From Cyrtodaria siliqua (Eukaryota; Mollusca; Bivalvia; Adapedonta; Hiatellidae), in NCBI GenBank assembly GCA_037043455.1, contig JAWPHD010001339.1, forward strand, positions 1-64,000: a stretch of 64,000 nt of DNA, written 5' to 3'. Both the position numbers and the translations under genes were made by a program. Positions 20,399 through 31,129 of the stretch are shown here, in pieces (within the stretch, counting starts at the first letter, position 1; each line of letters begins with the position of its first letter). The notes under the pieces were generated by a model that was given only the letters and a program-made list of their open reading frames with translations, did not search any database and had not been told where the DNA came from.

Positions 20399-20769
20399 AT
20401 GTCGTGCTCACGACTTAATTATCTCGTGCTCACGACTTAGTATCTCGTGCTCACGACTTAGTATCTCGTGAGCACGACTTACTACCTCGAGCGCAAGACT
20501 TAGTAACTCGTGCTCACGACTTAGTATCTCGTGCTCAAGACTTAGTATCTCGTGAGCACGACTTAGTAACTCGTGCACACGACTTAGTATCTCGTGCTCA
20601 CGACTTAGTATCTCGTGAGCACGACTTAGTATCTCGTGCGCACGAGTTAGTAAGTCGTGCTCATGACTTAGTTATCTCGTGCGCACGACTTAGTATCTCG
20701 TGAGCACGACTTAGTATCTCGTGCGCACGAGATAAATACAACATACACATGTCACCTCTATGCCACCGT
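20399..20769 (-). repeat. Right TIR and subterminal array of 21-bp units
   Basis: About 16 units of the TCGTGCTCACGA type, then GAGATAAATACAACATAC and the tip GTCACCTCTATGCCACC. Read on the minus strand it repeats the left end (9,061 onwards) in the same unit order for about 165 bp. The integrase-like gene starts 48 bases inside the array, so the array is positioned to act as promoter-proximal sequence. That role is inferred. Confidence 0.9.
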
Positions 20770-22195
20770 AGGCAAGTATCTACGTGACAGGCGGCATCTT
20801 CAAATATCGCGATAAGTGTCATTGATCGGTAGTGCGCGTGGCTTTAGTAGACCCTGTATTTGTGTCTACAAATTGGACATAGACTATGTACACCATTAAA
20901 CAGTAATATAAACATAAATCATTGGTCTACACTGGTGTCTTTTCTATAACAGCGATGCATGCGCTTTCGACGACTAGGGGGACAAAGTTTGTTTAAAAAC
21001 TTGAAAAGATACAGTTGTAATATATACTGGCTATAATTTTAAAATGGACACGTTTACCGAATTTCTTTTAATGGTTCTAGCTTTATATCACAGACATTTT
21101 AATAGTTATTAGGTCTGTGTTTATTGATTAATTATAAACTGTTACCACTCAGTACTGTGAAACAGTTTAAGGTTCGCATTTAATTTTAAACAATTGAGTA
21201 TAATCTATGGAAGCTTTAATATACCCCCCAGATGATGTCATCATTCTATAATATATGTCGTTTTAAAGTAATATATAGTGTTAAGACATCTTAAGATAAC
21301 GACTTGGTCGCTGTATATGTTCTTGTTTAGATAATGAAAACAATATTCTTTGTCAATGATAATTAAGGTGTAATAACAAAAGGATTTATGGATATAGATT
21401 AAAACGGCATGACAATATACAAAGGTAGTTGACATGTACATGTCGACATATATCTTTCTTTTACGGAAGATGTAATAAATTGAATGACCATAACCGTTTT
21501 TCTATCGCCCACAATAGTGGGTAGCGAGACAAAGCAGTCACTCGATTTTTAGCATGGTGAACTTGTTCACCAAGCTATAGTTACCGTGTTTTTTCACGAA
21601 TCCTAACTACAGCCTCACTGATGAATCGACGCATTTCCTGAAAAAGAAGACCCATATTTTAACAGGTGTTTCTTCTTTTCTAGTGCGGATACAAATAAGG
21701 TAATGTCATTTAGAAATTTCAAATAATTTCCTCGATACATTGTTTAAGTTATATATAATTTATATAGCTATTTCATCTATTGTTTCATCGTTTATCTGTG
21801 CGTTCTATAAATAGATCAATCATCATCATCACATGATCATCACGTGATGTTGCGTAAAATATATTCATACGCTGTATTGTTCTCCTAGGATAGTGATTGA
21901 GATTTGTAACCAGTTAATTTCATAATTTATTTCTCTTGTTGCAACACCATCAAACGCATATCTTCCATCTTTCTTGGATTTATATATTTAAGAAATATAC
22001 ATGGCCTTTATAGTCTTCATATAATATTTAATAGGTTTGGTTAGTAATGGTTATCGCATAAGCTACTATCCTTTGTAAAACGTTGTGGCTGCCTATTCTC
22101 CGGATATTAAAATGTCAGCTTATTTTGAAGTACGCTGTGTAATATTCTGAAGTCTTTACCTCCCTTGCTATGAAGTTAAAATAACTGTTTCGGTT
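20770..22195. other. No recognised gene
   Basis: Begins with the right copy of the candidate 9-bp target duplication (AGGCAAGTA, 20,770-20,778). The remainder is AT-rich with short frames only. Confidence 0.6.
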
Positions 22196-22319
22196 GTAAA
22201 ATAATCCTGAATAAATGGGCCGATCGTGTCGGCGATCAACAAGATCTGACTGGGTATAGACCGGGTCAATTCGGACACTGTGGTTTTAGAATAAATACCT
22301 TATAGATCATCAAAATTTG

Positions 22320-22412
22320 TAAAGAATTATTAGCTCATTCGGGAGAGCGGCAGTCCCATAAAATTATGGATTATAAAGCGAGCGGGATGGGTTCGAATCT
22401 GAGCAGAACCCA
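22320..22412 (+). ncRNA. tRNA-like sequence (degenerate, SINE head or tRNA pseudogene)
   Basis: TTAGCTCATTCGGGAGAGCG resembles a D-arm/A box and GGGTTCGAATCTG a B box. The acceptor stem does not pair and the T-stem has mismatches, so this is not a functional tRNA. No SINE tail was identified. Confidence 0.4.
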
Positions 22413-23448
22413 TTTTTTTTATTCTAATTATATTTTTTTTTATGCAAAAAAGTTTGTTTAATTCATGCCCAATGGTCTTAAAAGGGGTACATCAGAATTT
22501 TTCTAGAAACAGCTTAAATTGTAAAATTGTTCCAGATTACGATAGAAAACACTATCAATCAAAATGTGAATTGTTAATGTCTAACGTTTCAGAACACCAT
22601 ATAGCTAGGATGGACTCGCACGTAATATGCTAAAATTAACCCTGATGCGTCACCTAGGATAGCACGTATTACTGTGCAGAATGAATTTCTTTGCAAATAA
22701 AATATTTTATAGGCTCATTATGTTTTGGTCATGTAGAATAAAATATTAATATTTTTCGATTTTAAATCGGACACCTATAGGCCCTCATAAAGGCCTGATG
22801 TACTCCCTTTTAGACTTCAGTCGGAAAACAAATTGTGTGTGTGTGTGTGTTTGTGTGGAGAATGGGGGATTTTTTAAAAGATTTTTTCGACTTTTATATA
22901 TGCGTCAATTTGGTAGAGGTAGAGGCAGACCTCATCTGTTTTGAAACAAACTCGTAGAACCACAGTCCTGCCGCGCGTTGGTGAGTATGTCAAACATTAT
23001 TCAATGTGCAAACGCGTAACAAGCGGGACTCGAACGTATGACTGTAGCATTGAGAGATATACATTACACAACAAGAGTAGATCTAAACACAAATATGTTA
23101 CCTTTTATTACAATTTTCAAATTACATGCAAAACTGATTGAATTATATTCTGTTAAGGCCAAAACACAACAAAGCAACACAAAAATGAAGGGGTAAAAGT
23201 TGTTGTGTCGAGGGTAAAAACGGCGGTTCGGATGGGTGGCAGGAAACAAAATACTTTTTGTTTAGGCCTAAGGTAGTAAACGAAATTTACCGTGACGTTG
23301 GTGAGTTTGGTCAACAAACGATTGCCGACTTAAAAATAAATCCACGTAAAAATTACAATTAGTGATATGAATCGTGAAATTCTCAGTAGCCTTCACATAC
23401 ATGGTTGAAAAATATAACAACGAAATAATTGTGTATGAACATCATGTT
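22413..23448. other. No recognised gene; short (GT)n at 22,836-22,856
   Basis: AT-rich spacer with short frames lacking domains. Confidence 0.5.
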
Positions 23449-23562
23449 CACTCCGAGTTGTGAGATTAAATCACAACGGTATCCCCAGAAAAGTGGTACT
23501 CCGAGTTGTGAGAATGAACTACAACGGTATCCCGAGACCAGTGGTATTCCGAGTTGTGGGAT
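23449..23562 (+). repeat. ~58-bp tandem repeat
   Basis: About two and a half copies of a unit with CTCCGAGTTGTGAGA, ACAACGGTATCCC and GAxxAGTGGTA. Confidence 0.8.
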
Positions 23563-24329
23563 TAAAATCAAATGAGCACAAAGATTTATAAGTTATGTTT
23601 TGTATATGTGTAGTCTGTATGTCTCTACTACAAGTTGTATTTAAAACATATGTTCTTTTAGTTGAAGGTCACATTTTTTGGAACACGGAAGCTTCAGGGA
23701 GAATTTGTCATTTTACAGTGACATTCAATGTTTAAATTTATATATTATAAATCTTTGTGCAGCGGGGGATATGGCTGTCTTTCAGCTACACTCTGACTAC
23801 TGACTACACTCGAGTTCATTTTATTTTAATCATACTTGCCTAGTAGGTCGGTATCAATGCAAGGTTGTTTCCTATTTTAATTCAGCTATGTTGGTCAAAG
23901 GGTCTATGAATTACCTCCCCTTGAATTGGCAAAATTAGCTGTCTTGACCTTTTTGACGCTATATTCATTTCTAATGACTCAAACTTTGATAGGTGCTGAC
24001 TGGTGATGTTTTTTGATACACTTTAACACCTGTGAAGATGATGAAGCGTTTCGAAGATTAATTTTCATTATAACCGATCATTCCTTTTGTTCCCTTTTTT
24101 ATTCCTGTATATACCTTACCTTATCTTGTTTTAATCGCCTTAGTTCCAGATACATTAAACAATGCATTGATGTATTATTACATGATGATGTATTGTTATT
24201 AAGAAGATTTGACACATTTTCAGTCCATCCGTGTAATGCGTGATTGGAAAGAACCCTTCCATTACATGGATGCACAAATCATAGTTCACCATGCTCTCAG
24301 TACCTTCGGTACTTTGATTATGAAACTTT

Positions 24330-25195
24330 GTCAAATGCTTTGTTGGGTACATCATCACGCCACAATTACCAAGGTCTAGTCATATTTTGCGTTATTTTCC
24401 CAAACCTTAGCCTTGGTTAGGTAAGTTAACCTTGATTAGGTAACTTAACCTCAATTAACTGTATACATGTGATTGCCTCATTTTTTTTATTTGATACTTG
24501 GTCATATGTATTGTTGGCATTAGTGGACATCACTGAACGACACAAATTACCAAGGTCAAGGTCATATTTTGCTTATTGTCCCCAAACTTAACCTTGGTTA
24601 GGTAACTTAACTTTGGTTAGGTAACTTAACCTTGGTTAGGTAACTTAACCTCAGTTAACTTTATGTGATTGCCTGACTTTATGTCTTTGATACTTGGTCA
24701 TATGTATTGTTGGCATTGGTGGACATCGCTGAACGACAAAATATGACAAGGTCAAGGTCATGTTTTGCGTCATCAGTTTTGTTAGGTTAGTTAACCTCAG
24801 TTAACTTTTTTTGTCTGATAACTTTAATTTCTTTGTTTGATACTTGGTCATATGTTTTGTTGGCATTGGTGGACATCACTGATCGACAAAAAAATACCAA
24901 GGTCAAGGTCATATTTTGCATTATTTTCCCCAATCTTAACCTTGGTTAGGTAACTTTACCTCAGTTAACTGTATACATGTGATTGCCTCATTTTCTTTGT
25001 TTGATACTTGGTCATATGTATTGTTGGCATTGGTGGACATAACTGAACGACAAAAAATACCAAGGTCAAGGTCATATTTTGCATTATTTTCCCCAAACTT
25101 AACCTTGATTAGGTAACTTAACTTTGGTTAAGTTAACTTTATGTGATTGTCTCACTTTATGTCTTTGATACATGGTCATATCTATTGTTGGCATA
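24330..25195 (+). repeat. ~180-bp tandem array (CCAAGGTCAAGGTCATATTT)
   Basis: Five diverged units carrying GATACTTGGTCATATGT, TTGTTGGCATTGGTGGACAT, ACCAAGGTCAAGGTCA and short CTTAACCTTGGTTAGGTAA blocks that themselves repeat. It is a familiar kind of mollusc dispersed array and is non-coding. Confidence 0.9.
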
Positions 25196-25750
25196 GGGAA
25201 AACCTTGAAACACGTTCTTCTCACAAAACTCAAGGCACAGAGCTTTCATATATAACTTGTAGTATCAGCTTATGGTTCACTACCAAGTTTGTTCAAATGA
25301 TGACCCTGGGGTCAAATTCGGACCAGGAGTCACAGTTTTACATAATGTTGTATAGGAAAATCTTAAACAAATCTTCTTCTCTGAAACTACATGAGCTAGA
25401 GGTTTAATATTTCGCATTTACCATTAACCCTCTACCAAGTTTTAAATGGCGACCCTGATGTTAAATGTGACCACGCCCCAGCGATCACTTGTTTTACATA
25501 GACTTATATAGATTCAAAATGAAAACATCTTCTCCTCTGAGGACACAAGGTATAGAGCTCTCATATATTGCATGTAGTATAAGAGGTAAAGCTATAGGTC
25601 TAATATTGTGCATGTACCATAAGTATATGATCCTCTATCAAGTTCGTTCAAATCGTGACCATGGGGTCAAATTTGGCACTACCGCAAGAGGTCACATGAT
25701 TTACACAAACTTGTATAGGGAAAAACCTTAAAAGAGTTCACTTTCTTCTC
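25196..25750 (+). repeat. ~150-bp tandem array (GGAAAAxCTTAAA type)
   Basis: Degenerate units with TATAGGGAAAAACCTTAAA, TTCTCTGAAAC, CCTCTATCAAG and GACCCTGGGGTCAAA. It is the same unit family as inside 10,639-11,430, so the frames over it are artefacts. Confidence 0.8.
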
Positions 25751-25938
25751 TGAAACCGCAGTTATACACTTACTGAGCATAAAGAGGGGGATACATTCAT
25801 CAAACCAGTATCGGCCCAGGGTCCGTCCCCATTAGGGACATGTAGCACAAAGGTCTTAACTTGGAAAACGTTGAACTCCCCACCATATAACCATATATAT
25901 GTTATAAGCAATGTGAGAATAGAGACGATTCCGGAACT

Positions 25939-27318
25939 GCTCTGCGCAAAGTAAGAATTCTTAAAATGCCCGACGATTCCGGAATTGTGCAGGACTATTC
26001 TGGAATTGCGCAAGGGGTTAATCGTGCACAATGTGTCGGCGCAATTTGAGAATGTTTTGCGCAAAGTACGAATTTGTGTTGGGATTTGAAAAGGAATATA
26101 GTAATTGAAACCTATTTATTTCTATTTACTTATGCTTAATTGTTTCATCCGTCTGTTATAAAAGATAAAATGTATAAAACAAAATCATAGTTTGGTTTGG
26201 TAAATAATTAACATGAACTTATTTATTGAGAAGACAAGCTAAAGCCCTCAAACAATAAGGCGCGGATTTATATAACTGAAATAAGGAGATACATTTTGGC
26301 TAAGAAAATATAAACAAGTGAAGCACAGTGGTGCTAACGCCGGATTGGGAATTAACCATTTTAACTGAACATGTGTACCATGTTTCAAAGCTTTCCGGCA
26401 ATTCGTTTTCGAGAAATGAGGAAAAACAAAAACGTTAACCAAAAACGTTTACCAAAACGCCAAAACTCGTAGACGGACATACGGACGGACAGAAAATAGA
26501 CGACAATCGCCAAAAAAAAGCCTGGATTTGCTACGCAATCCGGCTATAAATAAAAAACAAAACGCGGCACAGACAATAATATTTCTAATAACGGCTCAAA
26601 TTGGGCATTCCATATATATTTTAGAGATTTCCTATGATCTCTTTATACAAACATGGGACCCTTGTTTGTTGCCATATACCTTCGTATATACTGGCATCTA
26701 CAAATGAATTCAAACATTGAACATCTGTCAAATAACAAACACACCAATTACTCAATACATGCGTCAGGTGTTAAAGCTGCAACTACTACTAATTGCATTT
26801 GCCTGTTTTAATCATATTTATTAAAGCATTATACTAATAAGGTATATATATATATATATATTAAATGTCAAATTGTCTTATTGTTCAGAACATCTGTCGT
26901 CTGCCAAATGTACTAAATAAATCATTTACACAGACCGTTTGAGAATACATTACCAGTTTATGGTATTGCTATTAATGACATTTGAATATTTGAATGATAC
27001 TTAATAAATAGTGGATATTAATATACATTTTATAGACAATTAGGAGATAAACACACGTTGCATCATGCGTATACTTGCAATTTAAACATACGTTATTGCT
27101 TTTATTTTACATACCAGCAAAATGTTTGAGCCACAAGTTCTTCCAGCATTATTTAACGAATGCCTTTGCCGTCAGTATTACAATTAACCACTAGAACCAA
27201 AATATCCTTAATGTGTGCTAATTCCTACTGTGCGCACTGACGATTCCGGAATTGAACCGCGCATTTTGAGAATTCCGATAATGCCGCGAGTTGTAAAAAT
27301 TCTTACTTTGCGCAGAGC
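25939..27318. mobile_element. 1.38-kb TIR element (GCTCTGCGCAAAGTAAGAAT)
   Basis: GCTCTGCGCAAAGTAAGAAT at the left is perfectly inverted at the right (ATTCTTACTTTGCGCAGAGC). Further internal matches around ATTCCGGAATTG and TTTGAGAAT give long, gapped TIRs. The interior has no sizeable ORF, so it would be non-autonomous. No clear target duplication: the flanks read ..GGAACT and AATTTTG. Confidence 0.65.
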
Positions 27319-28440
27319 AATTTTGATCTGACCATCTTCTCATATACACTCACTGGGCATAAACAGACGGATACAACCATCCCACCAGCATTGGCCCCGG
27401 GGTTCATCCCCACCCCTTCTGACATAGTACACACCTCTTGGGACATAGTACCTGTGTCATAACGTGTAAACCATTGAGATCCCCACCATATACACCTTAA
27501 CGCGTGTGCAGTAATTTGTGATATTGCACCATCGACTGCGTGATCTCATTCTGTTATGGATTATAAGCTTTTTTTAAACAGTTTCCATCTTTGCGAAGAT
27601 AATCAGGTGAGCTATTCAGTGCCATTTTGGTCCTCTTCTTCAATATTCCACATGCTTGTAGATGTGCCGTGAATCCAACTATGGCTGTGCTTGCATCTTT
27701 TGTTGCTACAGAAGTGAGTATGTTGGCATATGCCTGTATCACGCTATCTTGGGGGTGATTAGCGTATCCATTTGCAGCATATTGATACTTATGGGCATCG
27801 AACTGGTGTCTGTGCGGTTCATAACGTGTGTTTATGTTTTAATGTTGGGGTATTTTGTTGAGTAGAGTTGTGTGGTTGCTGTGAGTTGGTGGTTGTTATG
27901 CCTCGGACATTGCATATATTGTGGTTGATGTCTGGACTGAGGTAAGCGCCAGCTCATTCACCACTTGTTCGCGGAGGATCACTGGGTTTCTAGGCTACAG
28001 CGGAATTACGGTCGATAATGGTGGCCAGTCATGACTGCCCCTGTGGCGTATCAGCCACAGGTTGGTGATGAAAGGGCATGTGCATGTGCCGTATTTACTA
28101 TTATTGTTTTAGATTACCGTTTCTTTTTGTATGCATATGAATAACGTATTTGATATGGTCACATCCCTTTTTAGCGAGATTTTATTTGCTTATTATTGTT
28201 TGGTTTAATTATACGAGTTAGGTTCTCAAACTATCACTGATATTTTTTTGCAGATTATGGCCTAAAAGGTGCAATTGATGTTGCGGGCCACTTTTTGATT
28301 TCGAATTTACATCGTGTGTTATTTATATCTACTGTAGAGTTGCGCTGGCGTTTTGTCACATTCTTTTCTTTATTTATCTTTTTTTTTATTTGCTTTTATG
28401 ATATCTCTGTTTACTCTTTAATATACCATATTTATACCCA
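27319..28440. other. No recognised gene
   Basis: GT-rich stretch at 27,640-28,090 (tracts such as GTTGTGTGGTTGCTGTGAG) that I could not assign. No coding or RNA signature is convincing. Confidence 0.4.
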
Positions 28441-28578
28441 CGGTTTGGAAAAAAAAGGTATATTAAAATCGCCTCCGTTTGTCCTTCTGTCCGTCCGTCC
28501 GTCTGTCCGTTACCGCATCTCCTTCTAAACCGCTGAACGGAATTCAACCAAACTTAGGAATGAACCACGGAGAACACG
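28441..28578 (+). repeat. Dispersed repeat with (TCCG)n, TATACCCACGG end
   Basis: TATACCCACGGTTTGGAAAA, then GTCCGTCCGTCCGTC and CTAAACCGCTGAACGGAATT. This phrasing is typical of interspersed mollusc repeats. It is directly followed by the inverted ATGGAAACGTTT repeat. Confidence 0.5.
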
Positions 28579-28925
28579 ATTTGTCGTGTTTAATGTCAAT
28601 AAGTGTACAATAATGATGACGACATGACGTAATAAATTTGATTAAGTCGTAAAATTTCTTATCGACATATTGAAATATAACTAGTCAAGACGACATACAG
28701 CAACTAAACTTATTTAATTGACGAAAATTTCGACTTCAGTTTTCTGACATATGAAGGTAAATCGTACTAAGTTGCATTCTTTCAAGTCGAAATGATTCAA
28801 GAAACACGCCGTAAGTCAAGAAAATGGGGTGGAAAAGACGCGAAACAATGAAACAACCTGCCAATTTTGAAGTCTATAAGGAGGTAATTAACACAACAAC
28901 TGGTGACCCTTAAACGTTTCCATAG
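28579..28925 (-). repeat. Dispersed repeat (ATGGAAACGTTT family), copy 2, reverse
   Basis: Reverse complement of 5,950-6,300 (ATTTGTCGTGTTTAATGTC to AAACGTTTCCATAG). At 28,926-28,967 a 42-base piece of the same family follows in the opposite orientation (TTCACATGTCAAAAAGACTG), matching 6,119-6,157. Confidence 0.85.
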
Positions 28926-28965
28926 ATTTACTTTCACATGTCAAAAAGACTGAAGTCGACATTTT

Positions 28966-29537
28966 CGGCTGTCGTTCAATTTATGATATACTTAATAAAG
29001 CAAATGTACATCCAACATCTATAGCCAAATGGGGGCAATATGGTTTAAATATAGACAGAGATTGGAAGGACTTATTCAAAATACCTATCAAATATACAAA
29101 AGACACCAGGTTACAATGGTTTCAGGCAAAAATAAACCATAAAATTACTGCTATAAACATCCTTTTGACAAAAATGAAGATAAAAAATGATAATTCTTGT
29201 AGCTTTTGCACAGAGTTTCCAGAAACCTTTACACATTTATTTTGGGAATGTAAATATATTAAAACATTTTGGGATATTTTTAAGATTACTTGCAATGACA
29301 ATAATATAATAATCCAACCGGAATGGACTATAAAAGAAATCATATTTGGGTCTAGTCAACAAAATATTGTTTTAAATGCATGCAAAATACTTCATATATA
29401 AATGTAAGTTAGATGGTAGATTGCCACTCTTCATAAATTTCAAACCACAAATTAAATACATATATCAAACTGAAAAAATAAATGCAATTAAAAGCATTGC
29501 ATTTGATAAATTTGAAAAAATCTTGGTCGACTTATAA
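28966..29537 (+). pseudogene. LINE 3' fragment (L1/Tx1-like reverse transcriptase C-terminus)
   Basis: Reads GCRSIYDILN, KWGQYGLNIDRDWKDLF, RLQWFQAKINHKITAINILL and the zinc-binding block CSFCTEFPETFTHLFWEC, the signature of the zf-RVT region that ends many LINE ORF2 proteins. A frameshift near 29,392 leads to YIYKCKLDGRLPLF and a terminal KFEKILVDL, stop at 29,535-29,537. The polymerase domain is absent, so it is a 5'-truncated, inactive insertion. It starts exactly where the inverted dispersed repeat ends. Short 3' UTR follows to about 29,640. Confidence 0.85.
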
Positions 29538-29831
29538 ATCTCTACTTAATTAGTTTTTTGTCTTAACTTTTAATGACCGTATGTATGAAATATGTAGTTG
29601 TATCTGCTAAATTATGTTCCCCGATGTTCCCACTGAATAATGAAGAGTCACACCTCCATAGATAGATCTTGTCTTTTCTTTATATTTTTTTTTTTGCATA
29701 ACAGCATTTTTTTCACACAATCAACTATAGCAAAACTCAGCAGAGATAGTATGTGGATTTGTATAAAAACTGAAACATTCGTACTTGATTATTTTATCTT
29801 TGTTAAATAATTTTTAGGTAAAATATATATG

Positions 29832-30074
29832 CTGGGTTTAAAAAAAAAAAAAAAAAAAAAACATCTTTACAATTATCATTGAAGGCGTATTAAAGTAGCA
29901 AAATAAATATCTTGACAATTATAATTTTTTTCTGCTTTCAAGTGTAAAAGGGACATACAGCAATCTGGTTTATTTGTAAATAAAACTTTTGAAAGATCCT
30001 CGGTGTCCCTCTTTCAGAAATGTGTATTTTAAATCTTCTTTTGAAATTGTAAAGATGTTTTTAAAAAAAAACCC
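29832..30074. mobile_element. Nested hairpin element with poly(A) tract
   Basis: TGGGTTT, an A run and AACATCTTTACAATT on the left mirror AATTGTAAAGATGTT, an A run and AAACCCA on the right. Inside, AAAGGGACATACAGCAA and TGTCCCTCTTT form a second, smaller pair resembling the TTAAAGGGACAC family tips, suggesting one element inside another. Confidence 0.65.
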
Positions 30075-30307
30075 ATATTTATACAGCTTCTAATCATGAT
30101 ATGCATTTCTGTATGTAAGTATGTGTGAAAATTGTTTATATATAAATATGATGCATATTACATACATATATGTACGGTTTGTTGAGGGGTTGCCCACCCC
30201 GACCCTCACAAACCTATTACGGGGTGAATAATTGGATTACCATTCATTTGGTAATCGAAATTTAAAAAAAAAAGACATCTATTTTATATTGAAAATAAGT
30301 TGAATTG

Positions 30308-30580
30308 ATGTTGTTTAACCGTTCATCAACACAGTATAGGTTAATTAGAGCCTCCCCAGAGAGAATGGAATGACACATACGAATATGGCAACCTGACCTA
30401 CTATTATTATCGAAAAGATTCCTATGGGTCTTTAACTTGCTCGGAGGATAGACCGATACCCGGGACCGCCCGGTTTATGTCCACATCCGACGGACAAGAC
30501 TAAGGGAAAGTGTTTTGCCAAAGAAGACATCTACGAGACTCGGTGGCAACGGCCAGGCTTGTACCCGCGGCCTCTGGTTA
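30308..30580 (-). mobile_element. SINE-like repeat (family S2), copy 1
   Basis: On the minus strand it contains GCCGCGGGTACAAGCC (B-box-like), CGACGGACAAGAC / GGGCGGTCC, AAAGACCCATAGGAATC, CTGGGGAGGCTCTAATTAACC and ends GTTAAACAACATCAATTC. A second copy is at 41,063-41,250. The arrangement suits a mollusc tRNA-type SINE, though the head is weak. Confidence 0.6.
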
Positions 30581-31129
30581 CAAAGACAGATAAAAATATC
30601 GGACAGGGAAAGCAGCATTCAAGGATGAAAGTCAACCACAAAACACAAAAACAAACACGCAAACAGACAAACGGGAAGGCAAAAGTAATAAAAAATGCAA
30701 GCGACATCACAAACACAAAAGTGTTGACAATCGGGCTACCGCCTTGGGACGGTCAGTGACAACACAGGCCACTGGGGGTTTAAACCGGTTCTAGGGTGCA
30801 CCAAACCTCAAACTTACCCTACTGTCATCCCAGTAAAAAAGGACAGTGTAAATAAAGAAATCCCCGCCATGATATAATCTCTAACCAACAAGGCAGCGTC
30901 AATAGGCAATATAAGTAAAACACAAATACGCTCGTGTAAATATAATACAAAAAAACAATAGCCTAGACAGCCACAATGAAGGTACTCAATGACTTGGCAG
31001 AAGCCAGAGCAACAAGAGAATAAACCATTAAGGGCACGACAGGGAAGATCATAGACAAACATCAAACGCCACCGTCCCAATGGGCTTTAGGTAGGCGTCA
31101 TCATAGGTTACACAGCATGTCCGGTCCAC

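Larger units (their letters stand above)
9061..20769 (-). mobile_element. Candidate 11.7-kb DNA transposon with satellite-like TIRs and integrase-like gene
   Basis: Both ends carry GGTGGCATAGAGGTGAC, followed by ATGTGTATGTT and TTTATCTCGTGCGCACGAG, in inverted orientation. The match continues for about 165 bp with only a handful of differences, and the internal 21-bp unit variants are in the same order at both ends. The 9-mer AGGCAAGTA lies directly outside the left end (9,052-9,060) and outside the right end (20,770-20,778), as expected of a target-site duplication. A three-exon DDE-type gene reads leftwards from 20,351, about 420 bp inside the right end. The interior has been enlarged by nested repeats. 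A 9-bp duplication recalls Mutator-like elements, but the transposase looks like an integrase-core protein, so I do not assign a superfamily. The two ends could still come from separate copies of one family. Confidence 0.6.

Noticed and set aside
22320..22412. Functional tRNA gene
   Set aside because: A and B boxes only. T-stem mismatched and acceptor stem absent.
24330..25195. CRISPR or satellite gene cluster
   Set aside because: Diverged ~180-bp tandem repeats without unique spacers or open frames of note.
28295..28528. Hydrophobic 77-codon frame
   Set aside because: T-rich low-complexity DNA running into a (TCCG)n repeat.
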